The translations under genes and the position numbers were made by a program. From Pseudoalteromonas xiamenensis (lineage in GTDB: Bacteria; Pseudomonadota; Gammaproteobacteria; Enterobacterales; Alteromonadaceae), in assembly GCF_030994125.1 (NCBI RefSeq), contig NZ_CP099917.1, forward strand, positions 248,001 through 312,000: a stretch of 64,000 bases of DNA, in the 5' to 3' direction. The notes under the pieces are model-generated. The model made no database searches and was not told where the DNA came from. It saw only the letters and a list, made by a program, of their open reading frames with translations. Below are positions 46,426 to 56,347 of the stretch, piece by piece; the first letter of the stretch is position 1; each line of letters starts with the position of its first letter.

Positions 46426-47799
46426 TTATCTAACTTTCTGGTCAATGTCGACCAAATCGGTAAGGTGACAGGTTTCACCTTGGTGAGTTTTGATCCCATG
46501 CTCACCAAAATAGTCTCGTTGAGCCTGTACCAAATGACCATTGCTCGCGGTACTTAGCGTCGCAATATAATTTTGAGTCGCACTTAATACTGGAAACGCT
46601 AAGCCCGAAGAAACCGCTACACCCGCAACTTTACGCAGAGCTTTCGTTTCGCTCGACAACGTATCGATGAACTCAACACCCTCAGCGATATCGTCTAAAT
46701 AGTCAGCACGAATGATACAACCCGCTCGCCAAGTCTGTAGGGTTTTTGCTAAATCTACTTTCCATTGATGCGCTCTTGAAGCACCTTTTATCAATGCTAA
46801 ACCTTGGCGATAACACAATAAACTCGCTAGATAGAAAGCATCTTTAAGGTCATCTAAATCGACCTTAATTTCGTCTGTCTCTTTCGTTTGATATGTCATT
46901 TCTTTTGCGGCGTGAGTATCAATGGTGTTCGTTAGGTGACGAGCCTGTACGGCTGCAACAAGCGAAGGCACAGCGATACCGAGTTCAAGTGCATTTTGCG
47001 CAGTCCAAAGACCTGTTCCTTTAGCACCGACTTTATTGTCAATTAAATCGACCAACGCTTCATCTTGTTCTGTTTTAAGCTCAAGGATGTGTGCAGAAAT
47101 GGCTAATAGGTAACTATTTAACCGGCCTTCAGACCAACTACGGAATATCGCCGCGACTTCTTCCGGTGAGCGTTTCGTGCCGAAACGTAATAGCTGGTAT
47201 ACTTCAGCTATAAGCTGCATTAGCGCATACTCAATGCCATTGTGTACCATCTTAACAAAATGCCCACTTGCAGATTGGCCGACACGCGCAAAGCAAGATT
47301 CACCGTTGTAACTTGCGGCAACTTTCTCGAACCATGGTTCAATGCGTTCCCAACCGCCCTCAGACCCGCTCGCCATCATAGCCGGTCCATGACGCGCTCC
47401 CTCAGCACCGCCCGAAATGCCCATCGTGGCGAATTCAAATTTATTTTGATACTTCAGTTTACGAGCGATACCATCTTTGTAGTTGCTATTCCCGCAATCA
47501 ACAATGATATCGTCTTTATCAACGCCAGCTTCAACTAAATCTGAACAGACTTTGTCAACTAATTCGCCAGCCGGAACCAACAGTAGAATAGAACGAGGTG
47601 CTTCAAGACGTTTAATCATATCACCAAGGTCTGAAACAATATGCAAACGCTCTGCAATGCCTAATGACTGCGCTTGGCTGATAAGTTCAGCGCCCGCATC
47701 GGGGTTAGTATCATATGCGACTAACGTTAGCCCTTTTTCGATAAGATTTAGCGCTAGGTTTTTCCCCATCACACCCAAACCAACTAATGCAACTTGCAT
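46426..47799 (-). CDS. gnd: 6-phosphogluconate dehydrogenase (decarboxylating)
   Basis: Converts 6-phosphogluconate to ribulose 5-phosphate with NADP+. The Rossmann GLGVMGKNLALNL is canonical. Substrate-site stretches: VDCGNSNYKDG, ISGGAEGARHGPAMM and GHFVKMVHNGIEYALMQ with the catalytic Lys and Asn. Several positions differ from the enteric enzyme (KGTGLW for KGTGKW; no FHTNW ending). 457 residues, slightly short. Divergent from pykA across 327 bases. A divergent branch of Gnd is likely; a changed substrate is possible. Confidence 0.88.
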   Translation of the reverse strand: MQVALVGLGVMGKNLALNLIEKGLTLVAYDTNPDAGAELISQAQSLGIAERLHIVSDLGDMIKRLEAPRSILLLVPAGELVDKVCSDLVEAGVDKDDIIVDCGNSNYKDGIARKLKYQNKFEFATMGISGGAEGARHGPAMMASGSEGGWERIEPWFEKVAASYNGESCFARVGQSASGHFVKMVHNGIEYALMQLIAEVYQLLRFGTKRSPEEVAAIFRSWSEGRLNSYLLAISAHILELKTEQDEALVDLIDNKVGAKGTGLWTAQNALELGIAVPSLVAAVQARHLTNTIDTHAAKEMTYQTKETDEIKVDLDDLKDAFYLASLLCYRQGLALIKGASRAHQWKVDLAKTLQTWRAGCIIRADYLDDIAEGVEFIDTLSSETKALRKVAGVAVSSGLAFPVLSATQNYIATLSTASNGHLVQAQRDYFGEHGIKTHQGETCHLTDLVDIDQKVR

Positions 47800-47982
47800 T
47801 TAGTTTCCTCCTCGGTAACAACGTATTGGTTATTTCTAACTTTGCCGCGCATTATAAACGAGCACGCTAAAAGTAGCGAGTTTCACGTCCCCGCTCAATT
47901 ATAGTAGCCCGAATTTCACTTGTTAGGCGGCATGAACGATTTATACTTCTATCTATCGATGTCTTTGCTCGTTGACGGGCGC

Positions 47983-48008
47983 TGACACCGGTGTCATAAT
48001 GACGTCAT
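47983..48008. promoter_or_regulatory. Two palindromes in the gnd-pykA intergenic region
   Basis: TGACACCGGTGTCA (47983-47996) and ATGACGTCAT (47999-48008), both perfect. The first has the central CCGG of LacI-family sites such as the gluconate repressor GntR. They lie 119-144 bases before pykA and about 185 bases before gnd. The rest of the 327-base gap (47800-48126) shows no gene; a TGTA-N6-TACA at about 48062-48075 is one base short of a HexR box. Confidence 0.45.
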
Positions 48009-48126
48009 ACAGATCATATAGATTAATACGATATGAAACAATTAAAGCCGTTGTTTTTTATCTGTAATTGACTACAAAATCTGCAATGTAGAACATCGCT
48101 ATGCATGCGAACAACAGGAGAACCTG

Positions 48127-49563
48127 ATGCTTAGACGCACCAAAATTGTTGCAACCCTTGGTCCAGCCACCGACAGAGATAATAACTTAGAAAAAATCAT
48201 TCGAGCTGGCGCAAACGTCGTTCGTCTTAACTTCTCACACGGTGTTGCTCAAGATCACAAAGATAGAGCAGCCGCAGTTCGTGAAATCGCTAAACGCCTC
48301 AACAAACACATTGCGATTCTTGCCGATTTACAAGGTCCTAAAATTCGAGTTTCAACGTTCAAGGACGGTAAAGTCGTTCTTGAAAATGGTGCTCAATTCA
48401 TCCTCGACGCGAAAATGGCAAAAGGCGAAGGTAATGTTGACGCCGTTGGTATTGACTACAAAGAGTTGCCTAATGACGTCAAACCAGGCGACACCCTACT
48501 CCTTAACGACGGTTTGATTCAGCTTGTCGTTGACAAAGTGGAAAGACACCAAGTTTTCACTTCGGTTACGGTTGGCGGTGTACTCTCGAATAATAAAGGT
48601 ATTAACCGATTAGGTGGTGGTTTAACGGCTCCAGCGTTTACGGATAAAGACAAAGAAGATTTAATTACAGCAACCGAAATTGGCGTTGATTATATTGCAG
48701 TATCTTTCCCTCGTTCTGGTGATGACATGCGCTATGTTCGCTCACTTGCGGAAAAAGCAGGTTCTAACGCGCAATTGCTCGCAAAAATTGAACGTGCTGA
48801 AGCTGTCGCGACGGTTGAAGCAATTGACGATATTGTCCTTGCATCTGACGCGGTAATGGTTGCGCGCGGAGATTTAGGCGTAGAGATTGGCGATGCCGCA
48901 CTGGTTGGTAAACAAAAATTGATCATTAGCCGAGCTCGTTCATTAAATCGTACCGTAATCACGGCGACACAAATGATGGAGTCGATGATTGATAACCCAA
49001 TGCCTACACGCGCTGAAGTTATGGACGTGGCGAACGCGGTATTGGATGGTACGGATGCGGTAATGCTTTCTGCTGAAACAGCTTCAGGCAAGTACCCAGA
49101 GGAAACAGTTAAAGCGATGGCTCGCGTGTGTGTTGGTGCCGAATCAGAACCCACAATTAACGTTTCAAAGCACCGTTTAGATAGTATGTTTTCCGATTGT
49201 GCAGAGACGATTGCGCTTTCAGCAATGTATGCGGCTAATCATCTAGGCACTGTGAAAGCGATTGTCGCTCTAACTGAATCAGGCAACACCTCTAAACTGA
49301 TGTCTCGAATTAGTTCAGGATTACCTATCTATTCTTTATCGCGTCATCATTCAACATTAGGACAAACAGCTCTTTATCGTGGTGTTTACCCTGTTTATTT
49401 TGATTCAACTCAGTGTTCCGATGAATTAGTCGTTAAAGAGGCGCTCGATACACTTGTGGCTTCAGGTACATTAAAAGCAGGTGATACAGTGATCCTAACC
49501 CATGGTGACATGATGGAGACGATTGGTGCAACAAATACGATGAAAATCGTCACTGTCTCCTAA
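48127..49563 (+). CDS. pykA: Pyruvate kinase, PykA type
   Basis: Last step of glycolysis, PEP + ADP to pyruvate + ATP. 478 residues that follow E. coli PykA (type II, AMP-activated) closely: [54 protein letters not shown] with the catalytic Lys/Glu, [21 protein letters not shown] and [27 protein letters not shown] just upstream of ATG 48127. Monocistronic. Confidence 0.96.
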   Translation: MLRRTKIVATLGPATDRDNNLEKIIRAGANVVRLNFSHGVAQDHKDRAAAVREIAKRLNKHIAILADLQGPKIRVSTFKDGKVVLENGAQFILDAKMAKGEGNVDAVGIDYKELPNDVKPGDTLLLNDGLIQLVVDKVERHQVFTSVTVGGVLSNNKGINRLGGGLTAPAFTDKDKEDLITATEIGVDYIAVSFPRSGDDMRYVRSLAEKAGSNAQLLAKIERAEAVATVEAIDDIVLASDAVMVARGDLGVEIGDAALVGKQKLIISRARSLNRTVITATQMMESMIDNPMPTRAEVMDVANAVLDGTDAVMLSAETASGKYPEETVKAMARVCVGAESEPTINVSKHRLDSMFSDCAETIALSAMYAANHLGTVKAIVALTESGNTSKLMSRISSGLPIYSLSRHHSTLGQTALYRGVYPVYFDSTQCSDELVVKEALDTLVASGTLKAGDTVILTHGDMMETIGATNTMKIVTVS

Positions 49564-49577
49564 ATAGTTAAAACAAC

Positions 49578-49595
49578 AGGCGGCTTAAGCCGCCT
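49578..49595. terminator. Hairpin between pykA and the LytTR gene
   Basis: AGGCGGC / GCCGCCT with loop TTAA, flanked by ACAA and TTGTT. Shared by the convergent genes; the T tract is short. Confidence 0.6.
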
Positions 49596-49597
49596 TG

Positions 49598-50422
49598 TTA
49601 ACTAGCTAGTGCTGCTTTCACTTTATCTCTGTAGCTTCGACTTACTTTAAGCTCTTGTCCATTTTGCAATACGAGCAAATATTCGCCACTTGTTTGAGTA
49701 ACCAATTTACTAATTTGTTTCGTATTTACAATTGCACTTCGGTGAACGCGAACAAACAGTTGCGGATCAAGTTCTTGCTCTAGTTCCTTCATCGTTTTAC
49801 GAAGAATATGTGTTTGACCATCTGAACAATGTAGGCACATGTAATCACCTGCAGCATCTACCCATTGGATCGATGCAACTGACACGCGAATAATTTCGCC
49901 ATGTTCTTTAACTGCCAATGATTCTGGGAATTTCTTATCAACAATGCTATCGCCTGTTGCTAACTTTTTAAGAATTTCTTCGCAGTTATTGCCTGTAATA
50001 CCAGCAACAAAACTCGCTAATTTTTTCTTATGGGCGTTATCTTGTTGTGTTTTCAAATAGGTTTGCACTTTTTCTACCGCCTGTTTTAGTCTGTTGTCAT
50101 CAACGGGTTTGAGAATGTAGTCCAATGCATGAATTTCAAACGCTTTTACAGCGTACTGATCAAAGGCCGTTACAAAAACAATTGCAGGCAACGGTTTAAC
50201 ACTCTCGGTTAAATAGCGGGCAACTTCAAATCCATTTAAACCCGGCATTTGAATATCTAAAAAGACTAAGTCAACATCGTTTTGTTTACAGTAATCAATA
50301 GCTTCCTGCCCATCACTGCAAAGCGCAAGCACGTCGATTTCTTCAAAACCTTTCAACCTGACTGCGAGCCCTTTTCGAGCTAACGCTTCATCATCAACTA
50401 TGATTGCTTTAATTTTGCTCAT
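49598..50422 (-). CDS. LytTR-family response regulator
   Basis: Receiver domain (about 1-125) with VDDEALAR, Asp56 in FLDIQMPGLNG, FVTAFDQYAV and Lys in YILKPVD. The LytTR DNA-binding domain (about 165-270) has VDAAGDYMCLHCSDG, ILRKTMKELEQEL and FVRVHRSAIVNTKQI. The cognate kinase gene lies directly upstream, overlapping by 4 bases. Such pairs (LytSR, BtsSR, YpdAB) often sense carbon metabolites such as pyruvate; the convergent pykA gene may be chance. Confidence 0.92.
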   Translation of the reverse strand: MSKIKAIIVDDEALARKGLAVRLKGFEEIDVLALCSDGQEAIDYCKQNDVDLVFLDIQMPGLNGFEVARYLTESVKPLPAIVFVTAFDQYAVKAFEIHALDYILKPVDDNRLKQAVEKVQTYLKTQQDNAHKKKLASFVAGITGNNCEEILKKLATGDSIVDKKFPESLAVKEHGEIIRVSVASIQWVDAAGDYMCLHCSDGQTHILRKTMKELEQELDPQLFVRVHRSAIVNTKQISKLVTQTSGEYLLVLQNGQELKVSRSYRDKVKAALAS

Positions 50423-51507
50423 TGTTTATTAGCCTTTTCATATGGAACTCGTATGTTTACTTTGAGCCCCGAAGGAGAATTCTCTGACAATACGAACGAG
50501 TAGTTGTGCTCGTAGAGTGTTTTTAATCGATCTTTGGTATTTGCAATACCTACGCCTGATGCTTTAACAAGTTGACCGTTCGAAATTTCGGTTCCAGGCC
50601 CATTGTCACTCACTTCCATCAAAAGTTCGTTTGCAAACACTTGGGCCTTGATGGCAATAACACCACCTACCGTCATATTGGCTATTGCGTACTTAATCGA
50701 GTTTTCGATGATTGGTTGTAAAATTAAGCTAGGGACTAATGCATTTTTAGCTTCATCACTTACATCAATCTGAATTGAAAGCCTTTCATCGAAACGCACT
50801 TTCTCGATTTCTAAATATAGCATTAACGCGTGTAGCTCCTGATCGAGCGGTACTTTCTTTATCGGGTCAGTATTTAACGTATAACGGAGAAAGTCGCTTA
50901 AGCGTGAAACCATTAAATTCGCGTCTTTATTTTCTTCAACTAGGATAAGTGTCGAAATTGCGTTTAGCGTGTTAAACAAAAAGTGGGGATTAAGCTGATA
51001 ACGCAGCATTTTAAGTTGCGCTTCATGAGCCATCGTGTTGGCCTTCAATGCTTTTTGTTTTTCACTTTGCAGCAACTGATAATACTTAATCCCGAAATAC
51101 AAACCACTCCAGCACAATACAATGTAGACCGCGTCTAAACCTTGTTGAAAATAGTAGTACCATTCATCCGGGCGATAGCCATGACGATAGATTTCCCAAA
51201 GGTTGTATTTTTGAACAACAGACCAAAGTGTGCCTGTTATATACGATGCACTAAATACAACTAATACGAGTATCCAAGGTTTTGCATTCCAAATCTTACG
51301 GTAAAGGTAACGTAAAGGCACTGTCATCAAGCAGCCGGCATAAGCATTCAGTACAATGACGAATACGTAAATATCCCTCATTTCGAATACTTTCGAACCG
51401 ATGTAATTAACCAGCGCGTATCCAATCCATCCAGCTATTTGCAATACCCAGAAAAAGCGCTGCCGGTTATCGACTAATGATTGCCACTTCAATAGAAACG
51501 TTTTCAA
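50419..51507 (-). CDS. LytS-type sensor histidine kinase
   Basis: The N-terminal half (about 20-150) has four hydrophobic segments and no recognised ligand domain. The His_kinase motif QLNPHFLFNTLNAISTLI (phosphoacceptor His near residue 175) and the HATPase stretch PSLILQPIIENSIKYAI with DNGPG mark the LytS/YehU class. 362 residues, without the 5TM-LYT or GAF of larger members. Likely partner of the downstream LytTR regulator. Confidence 0.9.
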   Translation of the reverse strand: MKTFLLKWQSLVDNRQRFFWVLQIAGWIGYALVNYIGSKVFEMRDIYVFVIVLNAYAGCLMTVPLRYLYRKIWNAKPWILVLVVFSASYITGTLWSVVQKYNLWEIYRHGYRPDEWYYYFQQGLDAVYIVLCWSGLYFGIKYYQLLQSEKQKALKANTMAHEAQLKMLRYQLNPHFLFNTLNAISTLILVEENKDANLMVSRLSDFLRYTLNTDPIKKVPLDQELHALMLYLEIEKVRFDERLSIQIDVSDEAKNALVPSLILQPIIENSIKYAIANMTVGGVIAIKAQVFANELLMEVSDNGPGTEISNGQLVKASGVGIANTKDRLKTLYEHNYSFVLSENSPSGLKVNIRVPYEKANKQ

Positions 51508-51593
51508 AATTTTTACCTTAACCCGATTATATCGTTATACAAGTGTGTATCGCACTGCTGCTTGTCTTGTAATTTTGCTGATTAACGCAAACA

Positions 51594-51628
51594 AAAAAGG
51601 CACCTAAAGTGACCTTCAGATGCCTTTA
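51594..51628 (-). terminator. Terminator after the SulP gene
   Basis: On the minus strand AAAGGCATCTGAAG pairs with CTTTAGGTGCCTTT (a few G-U or mismatched pairs) around loop GTCA, then six T. Confidence 0.8.
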
Positions 51629-51642
51629 AACACTCGACTTTT

Positions 51643-53199
51643 TTAAGCGAGTTTGTCAGAAGCTACTTTATAAGTAGGGTCTTCAATTACATTCACTTCC
51701 ACAAGATCTGAGGCTTTATTCAAAAGCGCTTTACAATCTGAACTTAAATGGCGTAAATGCAGCGTTTTCCCTACTTTACTATATCGTTCTGCAAGATTAT
51801 CAATCGCTTCTATCGCACTATGGTCTGCAACACGCGAGTATTTAAACTCCACGACTACGTGTTCTGGGTCTTGTTCAACGGCAAATAATTCAGAGAAGTT
51901 TTTCACGGAACCAAAAAACAATGGTCCATGCAATTCATACACTTTTGAGCCGTCTGTATCGATATAATTCGTTGTATAGATATGTTTCGCGTGTTCCCAT
52001 GCAAAAACTAACGCCGATACAATCACGCCTACACACACTGCTATCGCTAAGTCTGTAAACACCGTAACACCTGAAACTAACACAATGACGAACGCATCTG
52101 ATTTAGGCACACGTTTCATTATACGGAATGAACTCCATTCGAAAGTTCCAAGCACAACCATGAACATCACCCCAACCAACGCCGCGAGTGGGATCATTTC
52201 AATAAGTCCTGCCGCAAACACGATGAATACCAGAAGCAGTACGGCAGCGGTAATACCTGATAGTCGACTTCGGCCACCTGAATTAATATTAATCATTGAC
52301 TGGCCTATCATTGCACAGCCACCCATTGCACCAAATACGCCACAGGTTAGGTTTGCAGCACCCTGCCCGATACACTCACGATTACTTTGTCCGCGAGTTT
52401 GTGTAATTTCATCGATTAAGGTGAGCGTTAGTAGCGATTCAATAAGACCGATGGCAGCAAGGATAAGTGCATAAGGAAAAATAATTTTTAGTGTTTCAAA
52501 GTTCCATGGTACATCTGGAATATGGAATGTTGGAAAACCGCCTGCGATAGTTGCATCTGCATTACCTGTCATGTCTTTTACGTAATCGATGACTGTACGC
52601 GCATCTAGGTCAAAGCCAATCGCCAAACCTGTTATAACCAATATTGCTGCGAGTGAAGACGGCACGGCTGTCGTCAGCTTTGGAAGGAAGTGGATAATGG
52701 CCATCGTCAGCGCAACCAGGCCCAGCATAATGTAAAGTGTTGAACCACTCATCCATTGCATCACGCCTTGACCGTCACTTACTTTAAATTGACCTAATTG
52801 AGCTAAGAAGATAACTATCGCAAGCCCATTTACAAACCCTAGCATCACAGGATGCGGCACCATTCGTATAAACTTACCGAGTTTAAAGACGCCTGCCAAA
52901 ACCTGTAAGAAGCCTGTGAGCAATACCGCTGCAAATAAATATTCAGCACCGTGCTCTAAGACTAGGCTCACCATAACAACAGCCATTGCTCCTGTCGCGC
53001 CTGAAATCATACCTGGTCGCCCACCAAAAACCGCGGTGATTAAACCTACGATAAACGCAGCATATAGACCAACTAATGGCTCTACATGAGCAACAAACGC
53101 AAATGCAACAGCCTCCGGAACGAGTGCCAATGCAACGGTTAATCCCGATAAAATATCGTTTTTCGCCGAACTTGGTGCCTTGCTTAGCAAGTTAAACAT
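51643..53199 (-). CDS. SulP-family anion transporter with STAS domain
   Basis: 518 residues: about 12-14 membrane segments (1-405) and a C-terminal cytoplasmic STAS domain (about 415-505). SulP motifs: [19 protein letters not shown] at the N-terminus, [18 protein letters not shown], and [22 protein letters not shown]. Members carry sulfate or bicarbonate; the SGATGA form and overall length fit the marine bicarbonate/sulfate group, but the substrate is open. No carbonic anhydrase gene is adjacent. Confidence 0.88.
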   Translation of the reverse strand: MFNLLSKAPSSAKNDILSGLTVALALVPEAVAFAFVAHVEPLVGLYAAFIVGLITAVFGGRPGMISGATGAMAVVMVSLVLEHGAEYLFAAVLLTGFLQVLAGVFKLGKFIRMVPHPVMLGFVNGLAIVIFLAQLGQFKVSDGQGVMQWMSGSTLYIMLGLVALTMAIIHFLPKLTTAVPSSLAAILVITGLAIGFDLDARTVIDYVKDMTGNADATIAGGFPTFHIPDVPWNFETLKIIFPYALILAAIGLIESLLTLTLIDEITQTRGQSNRECIGQGAANLTCGVFGAMGGCAMIGQSMININSGGRSRLSGITAAVLLLVFIVFAAGLIEMIPLAALVGVMFMVVLGTFEWSSFRIMKRVPKSDAFVIVLVSGVTVFTDLAIAVCVGVIVSALVFAWEHAKHIYTTNYIDTDGSKVYELHGPLFFGSVKNFSELFAVEQDPEHVVVEFKYSRVADHSAIEAIDNLAERYSKVGKTLHLRHLSSDCKALLNKASDLVEVNVIEDPTYKVASDKLA

Positions 53200-53229
53200 C
53201 TATCCCCCAACCCATTTATTTAAATAGAA

Positions 53230-53260
53230 AAGCGCAGGATTTTAGCAAAATCCTGCGCTT
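53230..53260 (-). terminator. Terminator after the Lrp/AsnC gene
   Basis: Fourteen-base-pair perfect stem AAGCGCAGGATTTT / AAAATCCTGCGCTT, loop of 3, then TTTTC on the minus strand. Confidence 0.82.
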
Positions 53261-53286
53261 AGAACAATTTCACATCGAGTCTAACG

Positions 53287-53745
53287 TTAAATAGGCAACG
53301 CTGTACTACGCTTTACACACGTCATCGTTACGTTTGAATTCACTTCCTGAACATAGTCTAAGCTCAATAAGTTATCACGAACAAAATGTTCATAGCCTTC
53401 AATCCCTTTGGATATGATGCGTAGCATAAAATCCATTGTGCCTGCCATCGTGTAGCACTCGGTTACTTCATCGTAGCTTTGGATTAATTTTTCAAACTCA
53501 GCTAGGTTCTTTTTACCGTGATTAGATAAGCGCACATGTGCATAAACAAGCATGTCAAAACCAAGTTTCTTTTCATCTAAAAGTGCAACTTTTCCTTTGA
53601 TATAACCATCTTGTTCTAATTTCGCAATTCGACGCCAACATGGCGATTGCGACAATCCTACTTTATCCGCAATCTCTGCGGTGGACAGACTCGCATTTTG
53701 TTGGAGGAGCGAGAGTATCTGACGATCTACGTGATTTAAAGACAT
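53287..53745 (-). CDS. Lrp/AsnC-family transcriptional regulator
   Basis: 152 residues. The HTH (about 5-55: DRQILSLLQQNASLSTAEIADKVGLSQSPCWRRI) is followed by the RAM ligand-binding domain (about 65-150) with VTECYTMAGTMDFMLRI. It is too divergent from Lrp itself to name a ligand. Transcribed alone, divergent from nothing; SulP lies downstream on the same strand behind a terminator. Confidence 0.9.
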   Translation of the reverse strand: MSLNHVDRQILSLLQQNASLSTAEIADKVGLSQSPCWRRIAKLEQDGYIKGKVALLDEKKLGFDMLVYAHVRLSNHGKKNLAEFEKLIQSYDEVTECYTMAGTMDFMLRIISKGIEGYEHFVRDNLLSLDYVQEVNSNVTMTCVKRSTALPI

Positions 53746-53814
53746 ACTTTTTTCTTATAACGATGTTTTTATGATTAAACTATACCCATTTTAGGTCAGC
53801 TTGTCTGCTATTTT

Positions 53815-54459
53815 TTAACCAAATCGACCTGACACAAATGGATTCGTGCGTTTTTCAATTCCTATGGTCGTTTCATTACCATGTCCCGATAACACTACCG
53901 TTTCATCTGGCAACGTAAACAACTTTTCACGTATTGAATTTAATAACGTTGGACCGTCCCCTTTAGGAAAATCAGTGCGTCCTATAGAGCCCTGAAATAG
54001 GACATCACCAACAAATACACTTGACGAAGGCTTATTATAGAACACGACATGGCCCGGTGTGTGCCCAGGACACAGAAAAACGGATAAATCAATTTTTCCT
54101 ACCTTTACTTTATCGCCTTCTTTCAACCATACATCTGGTAAAAACGGCTCCATAATAGGAAATCCAAACATTTGGCACTGCATCGGTAAAGCATCAAACC
54201 AAAACTGTTCATCTTTATGAGGACCAACAATCTCAACATTGTACTTATTTTTTAAAACAACACTTGCACCAACATGATCTAAGTGACCATGAGTGAGAAG
54301 TATTTTGTCAACTTCAACACCCAAGCCATCCACATACACAGCTATCTTATCTGGGTCTCCACCTGGATCTACCAACGCTGCTTTATTCGTTTCGTCACAT
54401 ACAATTACTCTGCAATTTTGCATGAACGGTGTAACGGGAATGGTATGTACTTTCATCAT
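53815..54459 (-). CDS. MBL-fold metallo-hydrolase (glyoxalase II-like, YcbL type)
   Basis: The metal motif LTHGHLDHVGA (about 55-65), CPGHTPGHVVFY and GDVLFQGSIGRTDFP and the final LSGHGNETTIG give all zinc ligands of the glyoxalase II-like group. 214 residues, without the C-terminal helical domain of GloB, as in YcbL. Likely a thioester hydrolase. It overlaps the M14 peptidase gene by 4 bases. Confidence 0.9.
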   Translation of the reverse strand: MMKVHTIPVTPFMQNCRVIVCDETNKAALVDPGGDPDKIAVYVDGLGVEVDKILLTHGHLDHVGASVVLKNKYNVEIVGPHKDEQFWFDALPMQCQMFGFPIMEPFLPDVWLKEGDKVKVGKIDLSVFLCPGHTPGHVVFYNKPSSSVFVGDVLFQGSIGRTDFPKGDGPTLLNSIREKLFTLPDETVVLSGHGNETTIGIEKRTNPFVSGRFG

Positions 54460-56237
54460 TCTTTATTAAATCCCATTAATATCGGGTACTTGAGATAAGC
54501 ATCATCATAAAATGGTGTGTGTTTATATAACCATTCCATCCTTTTTTCAGGATCATTTGCAAATGCTTTGTCTTCCCTAACCAAAGAATCGAACTCTAGC
54601 GCAAGATTTGGATTGTCTTTTAACAACATTCTTGCATAAGGTTCGAGTGCATAATTTTCAACGTATTCTGTACGTTGAAATATTGTATTGAATTCACCCC
54701 ACTGGAAAAAAGAATCTGGCGCTTCTGGATGCAGCAAGTGAACAGCAAGTTCACCTGCACCTTGCTGAGTCTTTACTTCAAACCAACCTTGTAGTGAATT
54801 TACAGTAACAGTTTTGTAGCTAAACGTTGCACTTACACGAAAACGGCCTTCGAATGGCGCCTTATCAAATTCATATTGTTCGACAATTCCTTGCTTAACA
54901 ACCAAATTTGACATTTCACTAACCGGCGTAACGTCAATGCCTTGTAGTTTTAACTTCTCAACTAACTCACGATAAACTGGAGGAATGAAAAATGAATTTG
55001 GCACGTCGACAATTTTTGACGCTTCTTTTTGCCAATAAATCGGTAACTTTTCGTAATTCAGCGGCTTACCAATGTATTTTGCTTCTGTCGTGCCAGATAG
55101 AGCACTATCGAATCGAGTATATTCAACGCCTTTAAATGAAATGTAATCAGGCTGTTTGGCATATTTTCTCTCTACAACTAACTTTGCTGGTACAAACGCT
55201 CGTTCATTTTTAACCGCTGTCGCAAGTTCATCTTGATGTTGAGATAACGCACTAATAACACCATCAAAAAACGCATACGTGCCTAGGACTCGTTGTTTAT
55301 AAGGTTTCAACGAATGATTCTCGACTAATATTGATGGCAAGCTTCTTAAGTCGCCCCATCCATTCGAAAATCGAGGTGTTGCAACCCAACCAGCCAATCC
55401 TTCTTTAAAATTTCGTTTGTTCATCGCAAAAATTAGCGGTCCAGGTATATGGCCTTCATCTTCGAGCTTTTTATCAATCATCGGCTTAAAGCTTTCATCT
55501 AGAACTCGAGAAATCGCAGGTGATTCACTGGAGAATTCAGGATTAAACCCATAAGTCACATCGTATTGATAGTCAGCTCCATCGGTTACGTGAACATCAA
55601 TGTAGAGTGATGGTTGAAATTCGTTAATTACTTTCAACACTGACCGAATCTCTGGCGTATCCAGTTTTGTGTAATCACGATTAAGGTTTAGGTTTTTAGC
55701 GTTTGTTCTAAAGCCCATGATACGAGGACCGCGTTGATTAATACGGTTAAACTCATTTCGACGTTCATGACCATCTACATTTAAAATAGGAATAAAGAGC
55801 AAGTTTACCTTGCTAAGAATATCTCTTCGCTTACCTGTTGCGATGTCACGTAGGAGCATGAAACCAGCGTCTTTTCCATCGATTTCACCTGCATGGATAC
55901 CCGCCTGAATTAACAGAGTTGGTTTATTATTATTTTTAAGCATGGCTGAAGAGAATTGGCTGTGCTCACTTGCAATGAGCATCGCAATTTCCCTACCCGC
56001 ATCGCTAATCCCTATGACTTCTTTTTTAAATTGGGTTGGATTAGCCGCAACTAATCTGTCAACGAACAGCATCGTTTTTTCGTAGTCTGGAGAGTCAAGA
56101 CCACCGCTTAATTCGAATGCCGTCGTTAACGGACCTTCTTGTTGCATTAACGCTTCGGTCTTACCATGCCATTCAATTAATGGAGGTAAGTGGCTTTCGG
56201 TTGCAGCCATAGTCATCATTAAAAGTGTTGCGAACAT
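54456..56237 (-). CDS. M14-family zinc carboxypeptidase, secreted
   Basis: A short hydrophobic N-terminus (FATLLMMTMAAT) suggests export. The zinc site is HAGEIDGKD (HxxE, about 115-123) with the third ligand His in YIDVHVTDG; the general-base Glu is probably in SILVENHSLK. Residues about 330-593 form an additional region of unknown role. 593 residues, longer than a plain carboxypeptidase domain. Substrate (peptide or cell-wall) not clear. It is followed by the MBL gene in a 4-base overlap. Confidence 0.85.
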   Translation of the reverse strand: MFATLLMMTMAATESHLPPLIEWHGKTEALMQQEGPLTTAFELSGGLDSPDYEKTMLFVDRLVAANPTQFKKEVIGISDAGREIAMLIASEHSQFSSAMLKNNNKPTLLIQAGIHAGEIDGKDAGFMLLRDIATGKRRDILSKVNLLFIPILNVDGHERRNEFNRINQRGPRIMGFRTNAKNLNLNRDYTKLDTPEIRSVLKVINEFQPSLYIDVHVTDGADYQYDVTYGFNPEFSSESPAISRVLDESFKPMIDKKLEDEGHIPGPLIFAMNKRNFKEGLAGWVATPRFSNGWGDLRSLPSILVENHSLKPYKQRVLGTYAFFDGVISALSQHQDELATAVKNERAFVPAKLVVERKYAKQPDYISFKGVEYTRFDSALSGTTEAKYIGKPLNYEKLPIYWQKEASKIVDVPNSFFIPPVYRELVEKLKLQGIDVTPVSEMSNLVVKQGIVEQYEFDKAPFEGRFRVSATFSYKTVTVNSLQGWFEVKTQQGAGELAVHLLHPEAPDSFFQWGEFNTIFQRTEYVENYALEPYARMLLKDNPNLALEFDSLVREDKAFANDPEKRMEWLYKHTPFYDDAYLKYPILMGFNKE

Positions 56238-56347
56238 AAAAACTCAAATTTTCCGCGTAATGGAGACGATTATATCAATATTTTTTTAACAAGCTTAGAA
56301 TGTGCGGTGATTCTACAAAAAATACAGCTAATTATAGGAAGATCAGC

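Noticed and set aside
48062..48075. TGTAATTGACTACA before pykA as a HexR box
   Set aside because: The spacer is one base shorter than in the HexR consensus (TGTA-N7-TACA), so I do not claim it.
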